The notes under the pieces: generated by a model
What the model was told of the DNA's origin: nothing
Seen by the model: only the letters and a program-made list of their open reading frames with translations
Database searches by the model: none
Position numbers and translations under genes: made by a program
NCBI RefSeq assembly: GCF_018129995.1
Contig: NZ_JAFCKS010000006.1
Coordinates: 368,641 to 432,640, forward strand
Origin: Bradyrhizobium sp. SZCCT0153
GTDB lineage: Bacteria; Pseudomonadota; Alphaproteobacteria; Rhizobiales; Xanthobacteraceae
DNA: 64,000 nt
Direction of reading: 5' to 3'
Shown here: in pieces, positions 10,584 to 17,061 of the stretch
Position numbering within the stretch: position 1 is the stretch's first letter
Layout: every line of letters begins with the position of its first letter

Positions 10584-11134
10584 GAACGCCGGGCTCCTGC
10601 GAACGGCAGCGCAAGCTGCACGAGGATCTGAACGCAGAGCAGGCTCATGCCGAGCGCCATCAACGAATAGGGGATGGCCAGCGGCGGCGACCACATCGAG
10701 TTCGAGACCTGGCCGTCGACATAGGCTTCATGCGCCAGCGTCCAGGACTTCCAGGCAAAGAAGGCGCAGAACAGGAACGTTACGGCATCGACCAGCCAGA
10801 GCCTGATCCGGTTCGCCAGCGGCGAGAGCAGACCGACAAAGGCCTCGATGCCGATATGGCCGCGGTTCTGCTGCACATAGGCGGCCGTCATGAAGGTGGC
10901 GCCGACCAGGAGAAACACCGCGGCCTCGTCCTGCCAGTAATTGGCGGCCTTGAACAAGGCGCGGCTGAGCACGCTGTAGCTCAGGATGGCGCAGGCCCCG
11001 ACCAGCGCGATCGCGGCGAACACGACGATGATGCTGTTGAGGATGGCGAGACCGCGATCGACCGCCGCCGCAAGGCCTGTCCTTGCGGCAGCGTTCGCGT
11101 GTACGTCACGATCCGGAAGCGGACCGTGGCTCAT
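10580..11134 (-). CDS. TRAP transporter small permease (DctQ family)
   Basis: This 184-residue protein has four predicted membrane helices: one near residues 30-55, the YWQDEAAVFLLVGATFMTAA helix, VDAVTFLFCAFFAWKSW, and IPYSLMALGMSLLCVQILVQ. The conserved RGHIGIE..V segment of DctQ proteins follows the second helix. It overlaps both the upstream binding-protein gene and the downstream large permease gene by ATGA, a translationally coupled arrangement. It stabilises and couples the large permease in TRAP transporters. Confidence 0.87.
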   Translation of the reverse strand: MSHGPLPDRDVHANAAARTGLAAAVDRGLAILNSIIVVFAAIALVGACAILSYSVLSRALFKAANYWQDEAAVFLLVGATFMTAAYVQQNRGHIGIEAFVGLLSPLANRIRLWLVDAVTFLFCAFFAWKSWTLAHEAYVDGQVSNSMWSPPLAIPYSLMALGMSLLCVQILVQLALPFAGARRS

Positions 11135-12153
11135 GCCGCGACGTCGATGGCGAGCTTGAGCAGGTTCGCCGCGGTCGCGGTCTTGGCGCCGTAGTCCTTC
11201 CACGCCGTGTCGCGGGCGATGTCGCGCCACTTGCCGACGGTCGCGGCATCGAGCGCCGAGACCTTGGCGCCGGCCTTCTCGTAGACCTTGGCGACCTCGA
11301 TGTCGTCGTCCTGTGCGCCCTTGCGGCCGAAGGCTTCGAGCTCGGTGCCGACCGCGAGCAGGATGTCCTGCTGGTTCTTCGGCAGCTTGTCGAAGATCGC
11401 CTTCGACATCATCAGCGGCTCGAGCATGAACCAGTAGGATGCGCCGGCCCCTGAGGTCAGCGACTTCGCGACCTCTTCCAGCCGGAACGAGATCAGGCTG
11501 GTCGAGGAGGTGATGCCGGCATCACAGGCGCCGGTCTGCATCGCCGCGTAGATTTCGTTCGAGGGCACCGACAGCACCGAGGCGCCGGCGGTCTGCAGCA
11601 CCATGTCCATCTCGCGCGAGCCGCCACGTACCTTGAGGCCCTTGGCGTCTTCCGGCGCGACGATCGGCTTGGAGCGGCTGGCGACGCCACCGGCCTGCCA
11701 CACCCAGGTGAGCAGGATGATGCCCTTGTCGGCGAGGAAGTCGGTCAGCGCCTTGCCGACCGGTTCCTTCTTCCAGCGCATGCCCTGGTCGTAGGTGGTC
11801 ACGAGGCCCGGCATCAGGCCGATATTGGTCTCCGGCAATTCGCCGCCGGCGTAGGGCATCGGATAGAGGCTGATGTCGAGCGCGCCTTTGCGCATCGCGG
11901 AGAACTGCGCGTTGGTCTTGATCAGCGAGGAGTTCGGATAGATCTCTGCAGCGAGATCGCCATTGCTCCGCTTGGCGATCTCGGCGGCGAACATCCGGCA
12001 GAGCCGGTCGCGGAAATCGCCCTTGTCGATCGTGCCGCCTGGAAACTGGTGCGATATTTTCAGCGTGGTCGCGGCATGCGCGGTGCCGGTGCCGAAGCGG
12101 AGAATGGCGGGTGCGGCGACGGCGGTCGCGATCAGGTGACGGCGCGTGAGCAT
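11131..12153 (-). CDS. TRAP transporter periplasmic binding protein (DctP family)
   Basis: A 340-residue binding protein and the first gene of the TRAP operon. The N-terminus MLTRRHLIATAVAAPAILRF is a twin-arginine-like signal with an AHA cleavage site near residue 27, so export may be by Tat. DctP features include LKISHQFPGG, VRGGSREMDMVLQTAGAS (the region carrying the carboxylate-binding arginine), PSNEIYAAMQTGACDAGI and a C-terminal helical segment. The ligand is unknown. It has no close regulatory gene: the next gene, 320 bases upstream, points away. Confidence 0.9.
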   Translation of the reverse strand: MLTRRHLIATAVAAPAILRFGTGTAHAATTLKISHQFPGGTIDKGDFRDRLCRMFAAEIAKRSNGDLAAEIYPNSSLIKTNAQFSAMRKGALDISLYPMPYAGGELPETNIGLMPGLVTTYDQGMRWKKEPVGKALTDFLADKGIILLTWVWQAGGVASRSKPIVAPEDAKGLKVRGGSREMDMVLQTAGASVLSVPSNEIYAAMQTGACDAGITSSTSLISFRLEEVAKSLTSGAGASYWFMLEPLMMSKAIFDKLPKNQQDILLAVGTELEAFGRKGAQDDDIEVAKVYEKAGAKVSALDAATVGKWRDIARDTAWKDYGAKTATAANLLKLAIDVAA

Positions 12154-12474
12154 GGTGTGATCCCCTTGGACGGTTTTTTTGTTGGATGTTGATTTGAATA
12201 GGTCATGAGACCGGCGCAGAGGCCTATCCTAGCCGGTCTTTCACCCGAACTTCTCTCATCTGATAGTTCGAGACCGAATGCCGCGGCAAGTCCCGGCCTT
12301 GCTGCGCTGCACACGTCTGATCGCGTCGGAAACACGAAACTCCTCCGATCGATGGACGGCAGCCGGCAAGCAGAAATTCATCGGCGACGGCGTAACAACG
12401 CCGCGTGTCGATCCGTCGAGTCTGGATAGCGGCGTCCGTCGCTGACAAACATCATCTCGAAGGGAAGATCACTC
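12154..12474. other. Divergent intergenic region, no gene seen
   Basis: This 321-base stretch separates the TRAP operon from the MXKDX-repeat gene and must hold both promoters. I see a run of seven T near 12173 and an SD-like GAAGGGAAG just before ATG 12475. I could not defend a specific -35/-10 pair, and the short open frames here look non-coding. Confidence 0.5.
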
Positions 12475-12717
12475 ATGACCATTCGCACCCGCATCGCGCT
12501 CGGCGTCTCGGCTGTCGCTCTCTCGCTTGGCCTCGCGCTGTCGCCGGCCGCCTTTGCTCAGGACAAGATGGGCAAGGACGACGGCATGATGAAGAAGGAC
12601 ACCATGTCCAAGGACGGCATGAAGAAGGACACCATGTCCAAGGACGACGGCATGAAGAAGGACCACATGTCGAAGGACGGGATGAAGAAGGACGACGGGA
12701 TGATGAAGAAGAACTGA
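12475..12717 (+). CDS. Pentapeptide MXKDX repeat protein, secreted
   Basis: An 80-residue protein. Residues 1-28 are a Sec signal peptide (TRIALGVSAVALSLGLAL, cleavage after AFA). The mature part is made almost only of M, K, D, G, S and T in five-residue units: MGKDD, MMKKD, TMSKD, GMKKD, HMSKD. This matches the MXKDX-repeat family. The function is not established; a short, highly charged, methionine-rich periplasmic peptide could bind metals or act in envelope stress, but that is speculation. GAAGGGAAG stands upstream of the ATG. The repeats at DNA level (about 12571-12717) invite copy-number change. Confidence 0.85.
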   Translation: MTIRTRIALGVSAVALSLGLALSPAAFAQDKMGKDDGMMKKDTMSKDGMKKDTMSKDDGMKKDHMSKDGMKKDDGMMKKN

Positions 12718-12737
12718 TCTTCTACCATCCTCGAGGC

Positions 12738-12795
12738 CGTCTGCGAGAGGCAGACGCGCGTTCGCGAAGCTCCGGAGGCGGTCGCGTGGACCGCC
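12738..12795. terminator. Two hairpins between convergent genes, possible terminator
   Basis: Two perfect 7-bp hairpins lie between the convergent MXKDX and DUF6481 genes: CGTCTGC/GCAGACG (12738-12756) and GGCGGTC/GACCGCC (12777-12795). Neither is followed by a T-run, so factor-independent termination is uncertain. Confidence 0.35.
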
Positions 12796-12824
12796 CCGAA
12801 GTGATGTCTCAGTTCAAATTCAAT

Positions 12825-12852
12825 TGAACATTACTTGCTGAACGTTACTTGC
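12825..12852. repeat. 14-bp tandem duplication over a stop codon
   Basis: TGAACATTACTTGC is followed directly by TGAACGTTACTTGC (13 of 14 identical). The second copy contains the stop codon of the DUF6481 gene (TAA on the minus strand at 12847-12845); the first repeats it just downstream. Confidence 0.7.
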
Positions 12853-13192
12853 GCTTGGCCTTGCGGGCAGCGTAACGGGCGTCGCGCTTGGCCTTTTGCT
12901 CGGCCTCCATCGCGGCCGCCTTGGCTTCGGCTTCCTCGGCCTCGCGCGCGATGCGTGCAGCTTCCTCGGCCTTGGCTTCTTCCTCGCGACGCTTCTGCTC
13001 GGCCTTTTCAGCCTCGCGCGCAGCCTTCGCCTCGGCGCGCTTGGCCGCGAGGGCCTCGCGCTCGGCACGCTTCGCCGCGACCAGAGGATCGTCGACCCCG
13101 GGCTGCGACTTGAATTTGTTCAAAAGATTTTTGCGCGCGTCTTGCGCCGCCTTTTGCCGGTCTGCGAAACCGGGTTCCCTGAATCCACTCAT
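12845..13192 (-). CDS. DUF6481-family charged coiled-coil protein
   Basis: A 115-residue cytoplasmic protein starting MSGFREPGFADRQKAAQDAR, the typical N-terminus of the DUF6481 family of alphaproteobacteria. From about residue 38 onward it is one long Ala/Glu/Lys/Arg-rich helix (for example EAEKAEQKRREEEAKAEEAA) and it ends in a basic tail (ARYAARKAKRK). Neither signal peptide nor membrane segment is present. Function is unknown; the basic tail would suit nucleic-acid or ribosome binding, but nothing here proves it. Its stop codon lies in a small tandem duplication. Confidence 0.8.
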   Translation of the reverse strand: MSGFREPGFADRQKAAQDARKNLLNKFKSQPGVDDPLVAAKRAEREALAAKRAEAKAAREAEKAEQKRREEEAKAEEAARIAREAEEAEAKAAAMEAEQKAKRDARYAARKAKRK

Positions 13193-13458
13193 CGACGAGC
13201 CTTGTCTTCCTCGCTTCCGATCCTACATCACTGCGGTTGGTACGTCGGCTGGGCATAGCAGGCGCCACGCGACGCTCAAGCGTGTACATCGATGCGCGTC
13301 GCAACGCCACCCATAATCGCAGCCGATCAGGTAGACGAAAAATCGCTCCCCCGACGATCTCTCGTAGCCCCGAAAAACTGCCGAATTGTGATGTCCCTCA
13401 TAAGGGGCACACGGAGCGGCGCCTAGCGTCCGCTCGCTACGAGACGCGGAGCACGGGT

Positions 13459-13695
13459 ATGACGATCTCCAGACTGAGCCTGAAGGCGCTCGCAATCGCC
13501 GTCGCGGTGGCAGCAATGGCCGGCACCGCGCTGCTGCTCGCCGGTCCGCAGCCGATCGAAAGTGCCGTCCTGGGAGCCGATTGGGAGTGCACCCAGACCG
13601 CGTTCGTGCTCACGACCTGCGCGCCGCGGGTGCGCGAGGCGATCCCCGCGGTCGAAACCTCGCGCAAGGATGCGATCCGGCAGACCCGAGGCTGA
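13459..13695 (+). CDS. Small secreted or membrane-anchored protein, unknown
   Basis: 78 residues with an N-terminal hydrophobic segment (LKALAIAVAVAAMAGTALLLA) acting as signal peptide or anchor. A short periplasmic part follows with two cysteines about 11 residues apart (WECTQTAFVLTTCAP), which could form a disulfide. ATG 13459 is preceded by GGAGCACGGGT. No recognised domain. A small protein with a hydrophobic N-terminus and a plausible start is likely real, but it may be lineage-specific. Confidence 0.6.
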   Translation: MTISRLSLKALAIAVAVAAMAGTALLLAGPQPIESAVLGADWECTQTAFVLTTCAPRVREAIPAVETSRKDAIRQTRG

Positions 13696-13771
13696 ACGGG
13701 AGGGGCTGAGCGGGATGTGACCCCACGCCGCAGAGGTGATAGAGCCCGCTCGCCCCTGTGATCGGTCAGCC

Positions 13772-14020
13772 ATGTCCAAGCCGGACTCCAAGCCCGTCTC
13801 CAATCTCAAACCCAAGCCCGAAGCGGGCGATAAGCCCAAATCCCCTGCAAAACCTCAATCCGGTGACAACCGTCGCGGCGCGATCGCCGGCTTGATCATC
13901 ACGATCGTGATTCTGGGCGTCGGCTGGTGGCTGGCCCGGGACCTCACCGCTGCCAGCAAGATGCAGGACTGCCTGGCGTCCGGGCGGAGCAATTGCAACG
14001 TGATCGAGCCGGCCCGTTAG
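13772..14020 (+). CDS. Small single-pass membrane protein, unknown
   Basis: 82 residues. A lysine/proline/serine-rich cytoplasmic head (SKPDSKPVSNLKPKPEAGDK) is followed by one membrane helix (GAIAGLIITIVILGVGWWLA) and a short tail with two cysteines (MQDCLASGRSNCNVIEPAR), likely periplasmic. ATG 13772 gives a compact protein; an upstream GTG at 13736 would add 12 residues without a better ribosome site. The function is not recognisable. Confidence 0.65.
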   Translation: MSKPDSKPVSNLKPKPEAGDKPKSPAKPQSGDNRRGAIAGLIITIVILGVGWWLARDLTAASKMQDCLASGRSNCNVIEPAR

Positions 14021-14204
14021 GACCGCTCCGACGTTGCCCTCTGCAGGCCTTGGGCCGAAAGAATGCCGTGATCTTAATCATTTGTAACGGGACTTAACCG
14101 ATCAAGGCAGGTCAGTTATGTCCGCCGGCATCAGGCCAGCGCGAGCCGAATCGCATATCGCGCCTGGGACCACGGCAATCGCGAGAGTAGGGGGTCAAGC
14201 ACGC

Positions 14205-14996
14205 ATGAGTGCGTCCAGCCGCATGAAGATCATCATTCCCTTGGTTTCGGCCATGTCCTTGCTCGCCGTCTCGGCGCAGGCTCAGGATTCAGGGCCGCCA
14301 AGGCGCGACGGCCAGCCGCCGCAAGGTCAGGGCGCAGGCGCGCCACCCCAGAACAATCCGAACATGCGCAAGGGCCCGCCGCCGCAGCAGGCGGCCCGGC
14401 CTGCGCTACAGCCCGGCGGCCAGCCGCGTGCCGGCGGCCCCGGTCATGCAGGTCCTGGCCCGCACAACGCAGGCGGTCCGCCGCCCGGACGCAATTACGC
14501 CAGGGGGCCCGCACCGGCACGCGACTGGGGCGGCCACGCCTATCGCGGCAATCTCGCCTGGGACGGCGGACGCTGGCGCCACGAGGTCCACAACGGCCGC
14601 TCCGGCTGGTGGTGGGATGTTGGCGGTGTGCGGTACTATTATCCGCAACGGATGGAGGGCCCGCCAGCCTACATCTCGGAAGATTATTACGACGACGTGC
14701 CGATGGCCTATGCCCCGGCGCCGCCTCCGGTCGCCTACGAACCGCCGCCGCCTCCGCCACCGGCTGATCCCGGCGCGAGCGCGCTTGGCGGAGCCATCGT
14801 CGGCGGCTTGCTGGGCGGCCTGATCTCTGGCAACGCCACGGGCGCGGCCGCGGGTGCCGTGATCGGCGGTGCCACCGGCGCCATTGCCGGCGCCACGGCG
14901 GCCTCGCGCCCCGGCTACTATCTGGCCCAGGGCAATTGTTACTACCGCTATCCGAGCGGCCAGTATGTGCAGGCCGATCCCCGCGCGTGTTACTGA
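14205..14996 (+). CDS. Secreted glycine-zipper protein, Pro/Gly-rich
   Basis: 263 residues. A signal peptide (MKIIIPLVSAMSLLAVSAQA, in-frame ATG 14223) precedes a long Gly/Pro/Gln-rich disordered region. Then come a conserved WDGGRWRHEVHNGRSGWWWD block, a tyrosine-rich stretch, a PPPPPPPADP linker, and a glycine zipper (AIVGGLLGGLISGNATGAAA) like those of 17-kDa surface-antigen proteins. The tail NCYYRYPSGQYVQADPRACY has two cysteines. It is probably associated with the outer membrane. ATG 14205 follows GAGAGTAGGGGG; ATG 14223 is an alternative. The next feature is a clear terminator. Confidence 0.75.
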   Translation: MSASSRMKIIIPLVSAMSLLAVSAQAQDSGPPRRDGQPPQGQGAGAPPQNNPNMRKGPPPQQAARPALQPGGQPRAGGPGHAGPGPHNAGGPPPGRNYARGPAPARDWGGHAYRGNLAWDGGRWRHEVHNGRSGWWWDVGGVRYYYPQRMEGPPAYISEDYYDDVPMAYAPAPPPVAYEPPPPPPPADPGASALGGAIVGGLLGGLISGNATGAAAGAVIGGATGAIAGATAASRPGYYLAQGNCYYRYPSGQYVQADPRACY

Positions 14997-15024
14997 CGTA
15001 TCAGGCAGCACCTGAAACGAAGAG

Positions 15025-15054
15025 GAGGCGGGCGAAAGGCCCGCCTCTTTTTCG
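15025..15054 (+). terminator. Rho-independent terminator
   Basis: GAGGCGGGC pairs perfectly with GCCCGCCTC (9 bp, 5-base loop) and is followed directly by TTTTT. It lies 28 bases after the glycine-zipper gene stop. Confidence 0.9.
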
Positions 15055-15109
15055 TTTTGGCGCCGGTCGTCGGCTGGCCATCAATTGAATGGACTGATCG
15101 CCCCGCGCG

Positions 15110-15271
15110 TCAGGACACCAGCCAGCTGAAGAACGCCATCGCGGCCCAGACCAGGCCTGCGATCCCGGCCAGCATCACGATACCGATGGTCGCAAGACAC
15201 GCGATGCCGAGCAGGTCGGACCTTTCTCGTTGCGTGCGGACGTCAACATCGGCCGCGGCTTCTCGTGTCAT
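15110..15271 (-). CDS. 53-residue single-pass membrane protein
   Basis: Starts at ATG 15271 on the minus strand with a strong GGGAGGT ribosome site about 10 bases upstream. A charged N-terminus (MTREAAADVDVRTQRERSD) is followed by one long hydrophobic stretch (IACLATIGIVMLAGIAGLVW and AAMAFFSWLV). A perfect TGTGA-N6-TCACA palindrome lies 80 bases upstream of the start (15351). The function is unknown. The ribosome site plus one membrane helix make it a credible small gene. Confidence 0.6.
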   Translation of the reverse strand: MTREAAADVDVRTQRERSDLLGIACLATIGIVMLAGIAGLVWAAMAFFSWLVS

Positions 15272-15624
15272 GACGGGATATACCTCCCATGCCTTCTCGC
15301 TCTCCTGGGGAGCGTCGAGGGACTGTTTAGCGGAGCGGCGGGGCGCCGGCTGTGACGCACTTCACAGATCGCCCCCAATGCGGCCCGGCCTCACCGCTTC
15401 CTGCGGAAAATATCCGGAAACGATCGCGCCGTTCGCGGCTTCCCCGCTTCCGTTTTCGCGCAAGGGAAAACCCGAATTTGCGCGACGATCATCGCGCAGG
15501 TTCTTTGGCATCTGCGCAAGATGGGATCGCGCGTGCAACTCGGCCCGTGCAGGGCATTGACCCCGCATTCATACGGGCGAAATTGCCATGCGCTTGTCCA
15601 GATCGGACGGCTAGAATCAGGCTC
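15272..15624. other. Intergenic region with CRP-type site, no gene seen
   Basis: A 353-base gap between the divergent 53-residue and 49-residue genes. It holds the TGTGA-N6-TCACA palindrome at 15351. I found no convincing coding frame or structured RNA. Confidence 0.5.
15351..15366. promoter_or_regulatory. CRP/FNR-type palindrome (TGTGA-N6-TCACA)
   Basis: TGTGACGCACTTCACA matches the CRP core consensus exactly in both half sites. It lies 80 bases upstream of the 53-residue membrane protein start and 258 bases upstream of the 49-residue gene. Two more perfect copies occur in the window (30019, 56248). Confidence 0.55.
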
Positions 15625-15774
15625 ATGTGTACCGAGTACGACCCACAGAAGGAAGCCGAGTCGGCGATGAAGCGCGCCGTGGCAGCCGAAGGCCCCGACA
15701 GGCAACGTCTCATCCAACTGGCCCTGGCCTGGCATCAACTCGCCCGCGACCGGCGCGAGGAACGGGCGGACTGA
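15625..15774 (+). CDS. 49-residue hypothetical protein
   Basis: Starts MCTEYDPQKEAESAMKRAVA and ends with ALAWHQLARDRREERAD; it is a single charged amphipathic helix with no signal peptide. Small proteins of this kind with a 'LALAWHQLA' centre are common in Bradyrhizobium genomes, from memory. ATG 15625 follows GAATCAGG. No function can be proposed. Confidence 0.55.
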   Translation: MCTEYDPQKEAESAMKRAVAAEGPDRQRLIQLALAWHQLARDRREERAD

Positions 15775-15806
15775 GCGCACGCGCTTGGGAGACAGGCCGT
15801 GCTCAC

Positions 15807-15844
15807 GAGAAAACCCGTGCTCGGGGGACAAGCACGGGGTTCTC
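15807..15844. terminator. Imperfect hairpin after 49-residue gene
   Basis: CCCGTGCT pairs with AGCACGGG around a 9-base loop, extended by GAGAA/TTCTC with a small internal bulge. It lies 33 bases after the stop at 15774. Without a T-run this is only a possible terminator or RNA-stabilising hairpin. Confidence 0.35.
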
Positions 15845-16016
15845 AGCGCCGACCGGGGCTGGCAGATCGGCACCACTAAATTCCGCCATCCAACGCGCTG
15901 ACCGCGGGTTCGTTCCGCGTCTTTCAATCGCGTTGTCGACATTATTGAAGAGGGCCGGGAGAGGCATCGGCGGCCCGCACGTAGGAACGTCCGTTCATCG
16001 CCGACGTTGAGCGGCC

Positions 16017-16235
16017 ATGACCGACCCCGAGTTACGCGCACAATCCTTCGAGATCGCCTGGAAATATCTCGACCAATCCGGCCTGCTCACCGGTGAGAAC
16101 AGGGGCGCGGCCCGGTTCATCCTGAACAGGATCGACCGCATGATGCTGCGTGGAGAAAGGCGAAGGCTGCTGCTGTCAAACGCCGCGATCGATGCCTACC
16201 GGCTGCGGCCGATGCTCGTAACGCTGGATGCATGA
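16017..16235 (+). CDS. 72-residue hypothetical protein
   Basis: MTDPELRAQSFEIAWKYLDQ begins a small helical cytoplasmic protein with the pattern GAARFILNRIDRMMLRGERR and a C-terminus rich in arginine and leucine. Small proteins of this style are frequent in Bradyrhizobium. Its 3' end overlaps by 60 bases a possible convergent gene. No function is recognised. Confidence 0.6.
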   Translation: MTDPELRAQSFEIAWKYLDQSGLLTGENRGAARFILNRIDRMMLRGERRRLLLSNAAIDAYRLRPMLVTLDA

Positions 16236-16463
16236 TCGACCCGCGGCCGAACGGCGATTCTGGTCGCTGCCGCCCGCCAGCGACCGAACGGCGAAAGCCA
16301 GTTGGTGCTGGCTCGCCGCGACATTCATAATCGACGCTTGCGCCACTTCGAGGCGTCTTGCGATCCCGCCGGAATCGACGGTCGCGTCGATCGCCAGAAA
16401 AGACATTGCGGCGACGGCAACTCCGGCTGTGATGGCCATTCTCGTCCAATCCGATAGCGGCAT
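16176..16463 (-). CDS. Possible 95-residue membrane protein
   Basis: The minus-strand frame from ATG 16463 has AAGGG seven bases upstream. It begins MPLSDWTRMAITAGVAVAAM, continuing SFLAIDATV, a plausible membrane anchor. The last third is arginine-rich with no clear pattern and overlaps the convergent 72-residue gene by 60 bases. I regard it as uncertain; the true protein could be shorter or the frame spurious. Confidence 0.35.
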   Translation of the reverse strand: MPLSDWTRMAITAGVAVAAMSFLAIDATVDSGGIARRLEVAQASIMNVAASQHQLAFAVRSLAGGSDQNRRSAAGRSCIQRYEHRPQPVGIDRGV

Positions 16464-16577
16464 CACAAGACCCTTCGACGGCTCTTTTGCATGCCGAATA
16501 GGTAGGACGCTCACGTCTTCCGGATAGGCCTGCGCACGCGTTCTTGAAGTGCGACAGATTCGTAAGGCATTGGGGGG

Positions 16578-16654
16578 TGGCGATCCCAGCAGGACTCGAA
16601 CCTGCAACCCGCGGAGTAGAAATCCGCTACTCTATCCAGTTGAGCTATGGGACC
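16578..16654 (-). tRNA. tRNA-Arg (anticodon UCU)
   Basis: On the minus strand the 77-nt sequence begins GGTCCCATAGCTC and ends TGGGATCG-CCA. The acceptor stem GGTCCCA/TGGGATC pairs with one G-U. The anticodon stem GCGGA/TCCGC encloses TTTCTAC, giving anticodon TCT for AGA codons. The T arm is GCAGGTTCGAGTCCTGC. CCA is encoded. AGA is a rare codon in this GC-rich genome. Confidence 0.95.
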
Positions 16655-17061
16655 GTCGCTGGGCCGGCCTCGGCTACCGCCTGCCGGTCTTCTATCACGC
16701 CAAATATGAAAAATCTGACGTTTCGCCAAGCCTGAACCGAACCGTTTTGCTCAGAGCCGCGACAAAGCGGAACGGTGGCGTGTCAGGGTGCCGGGTTGAG
16801 CGGCAGCGTACTGGACGATGGATCACATCGCCGGGGGCGCTGGTCAGCTTCCGGGACACGGCCGCCGGTCGACTGGTCGGGTGTTGCTGCGCCATCAGGA
16901 CGGCGTGCGCGGTGGTATCTTGATCGGTCTCCTCTGGGCTTGGCTTGCCATGGCGCATGCGACGTTTTGCTATCCTGGTTCCATCGCCTTGAGTCCGTCA
17001 CCTTTCCGCGCATTTCATTGCCTGACGCGGCGTTCGTCCGCGCTTCCTGGAGTTTTCCGTC
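16655..17061. other. Upstream region of the alpha-2-macroglobulin gene, no gene seen
   Basis: 407 bases between tRNA-Arg and the alpha-2-macroglobulin gene. Only short open frames without credible starts or composition occur. CTTGCC-N18-TGCTAT (16944-16973) is a weak sigma-70-like candidate for the downstream gene, and GGAG stands 8 bases before ATG 17062. Confidence 0.45.
16944..16973 (+). promoter_or_regulatory. Candidate sigma-70-like promoter for alpha-2-macroglobulin gene
   Basis: CTTGCC and TGCTAT are separated by 18 bases, resembling the alphaproteobacterial CTTGAC-N17-CTATAT pattern with mismatches. The distance to the start codon is about 90 bases. Weak evidence only. Confidence 0.28.

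Noticed and set aside
12205..12429. 74-codon frame between the TRAP operon and the MXKDX gene
   Set aside because: No credible start or composition; the region is needed for promoters.
16695..16958. 87-codon minus-strand frame between tRNA-Arg and the macroglobulin gene
   Set aside because: Composition is not protein-like and there is no ribosome site; kept as intergenic.
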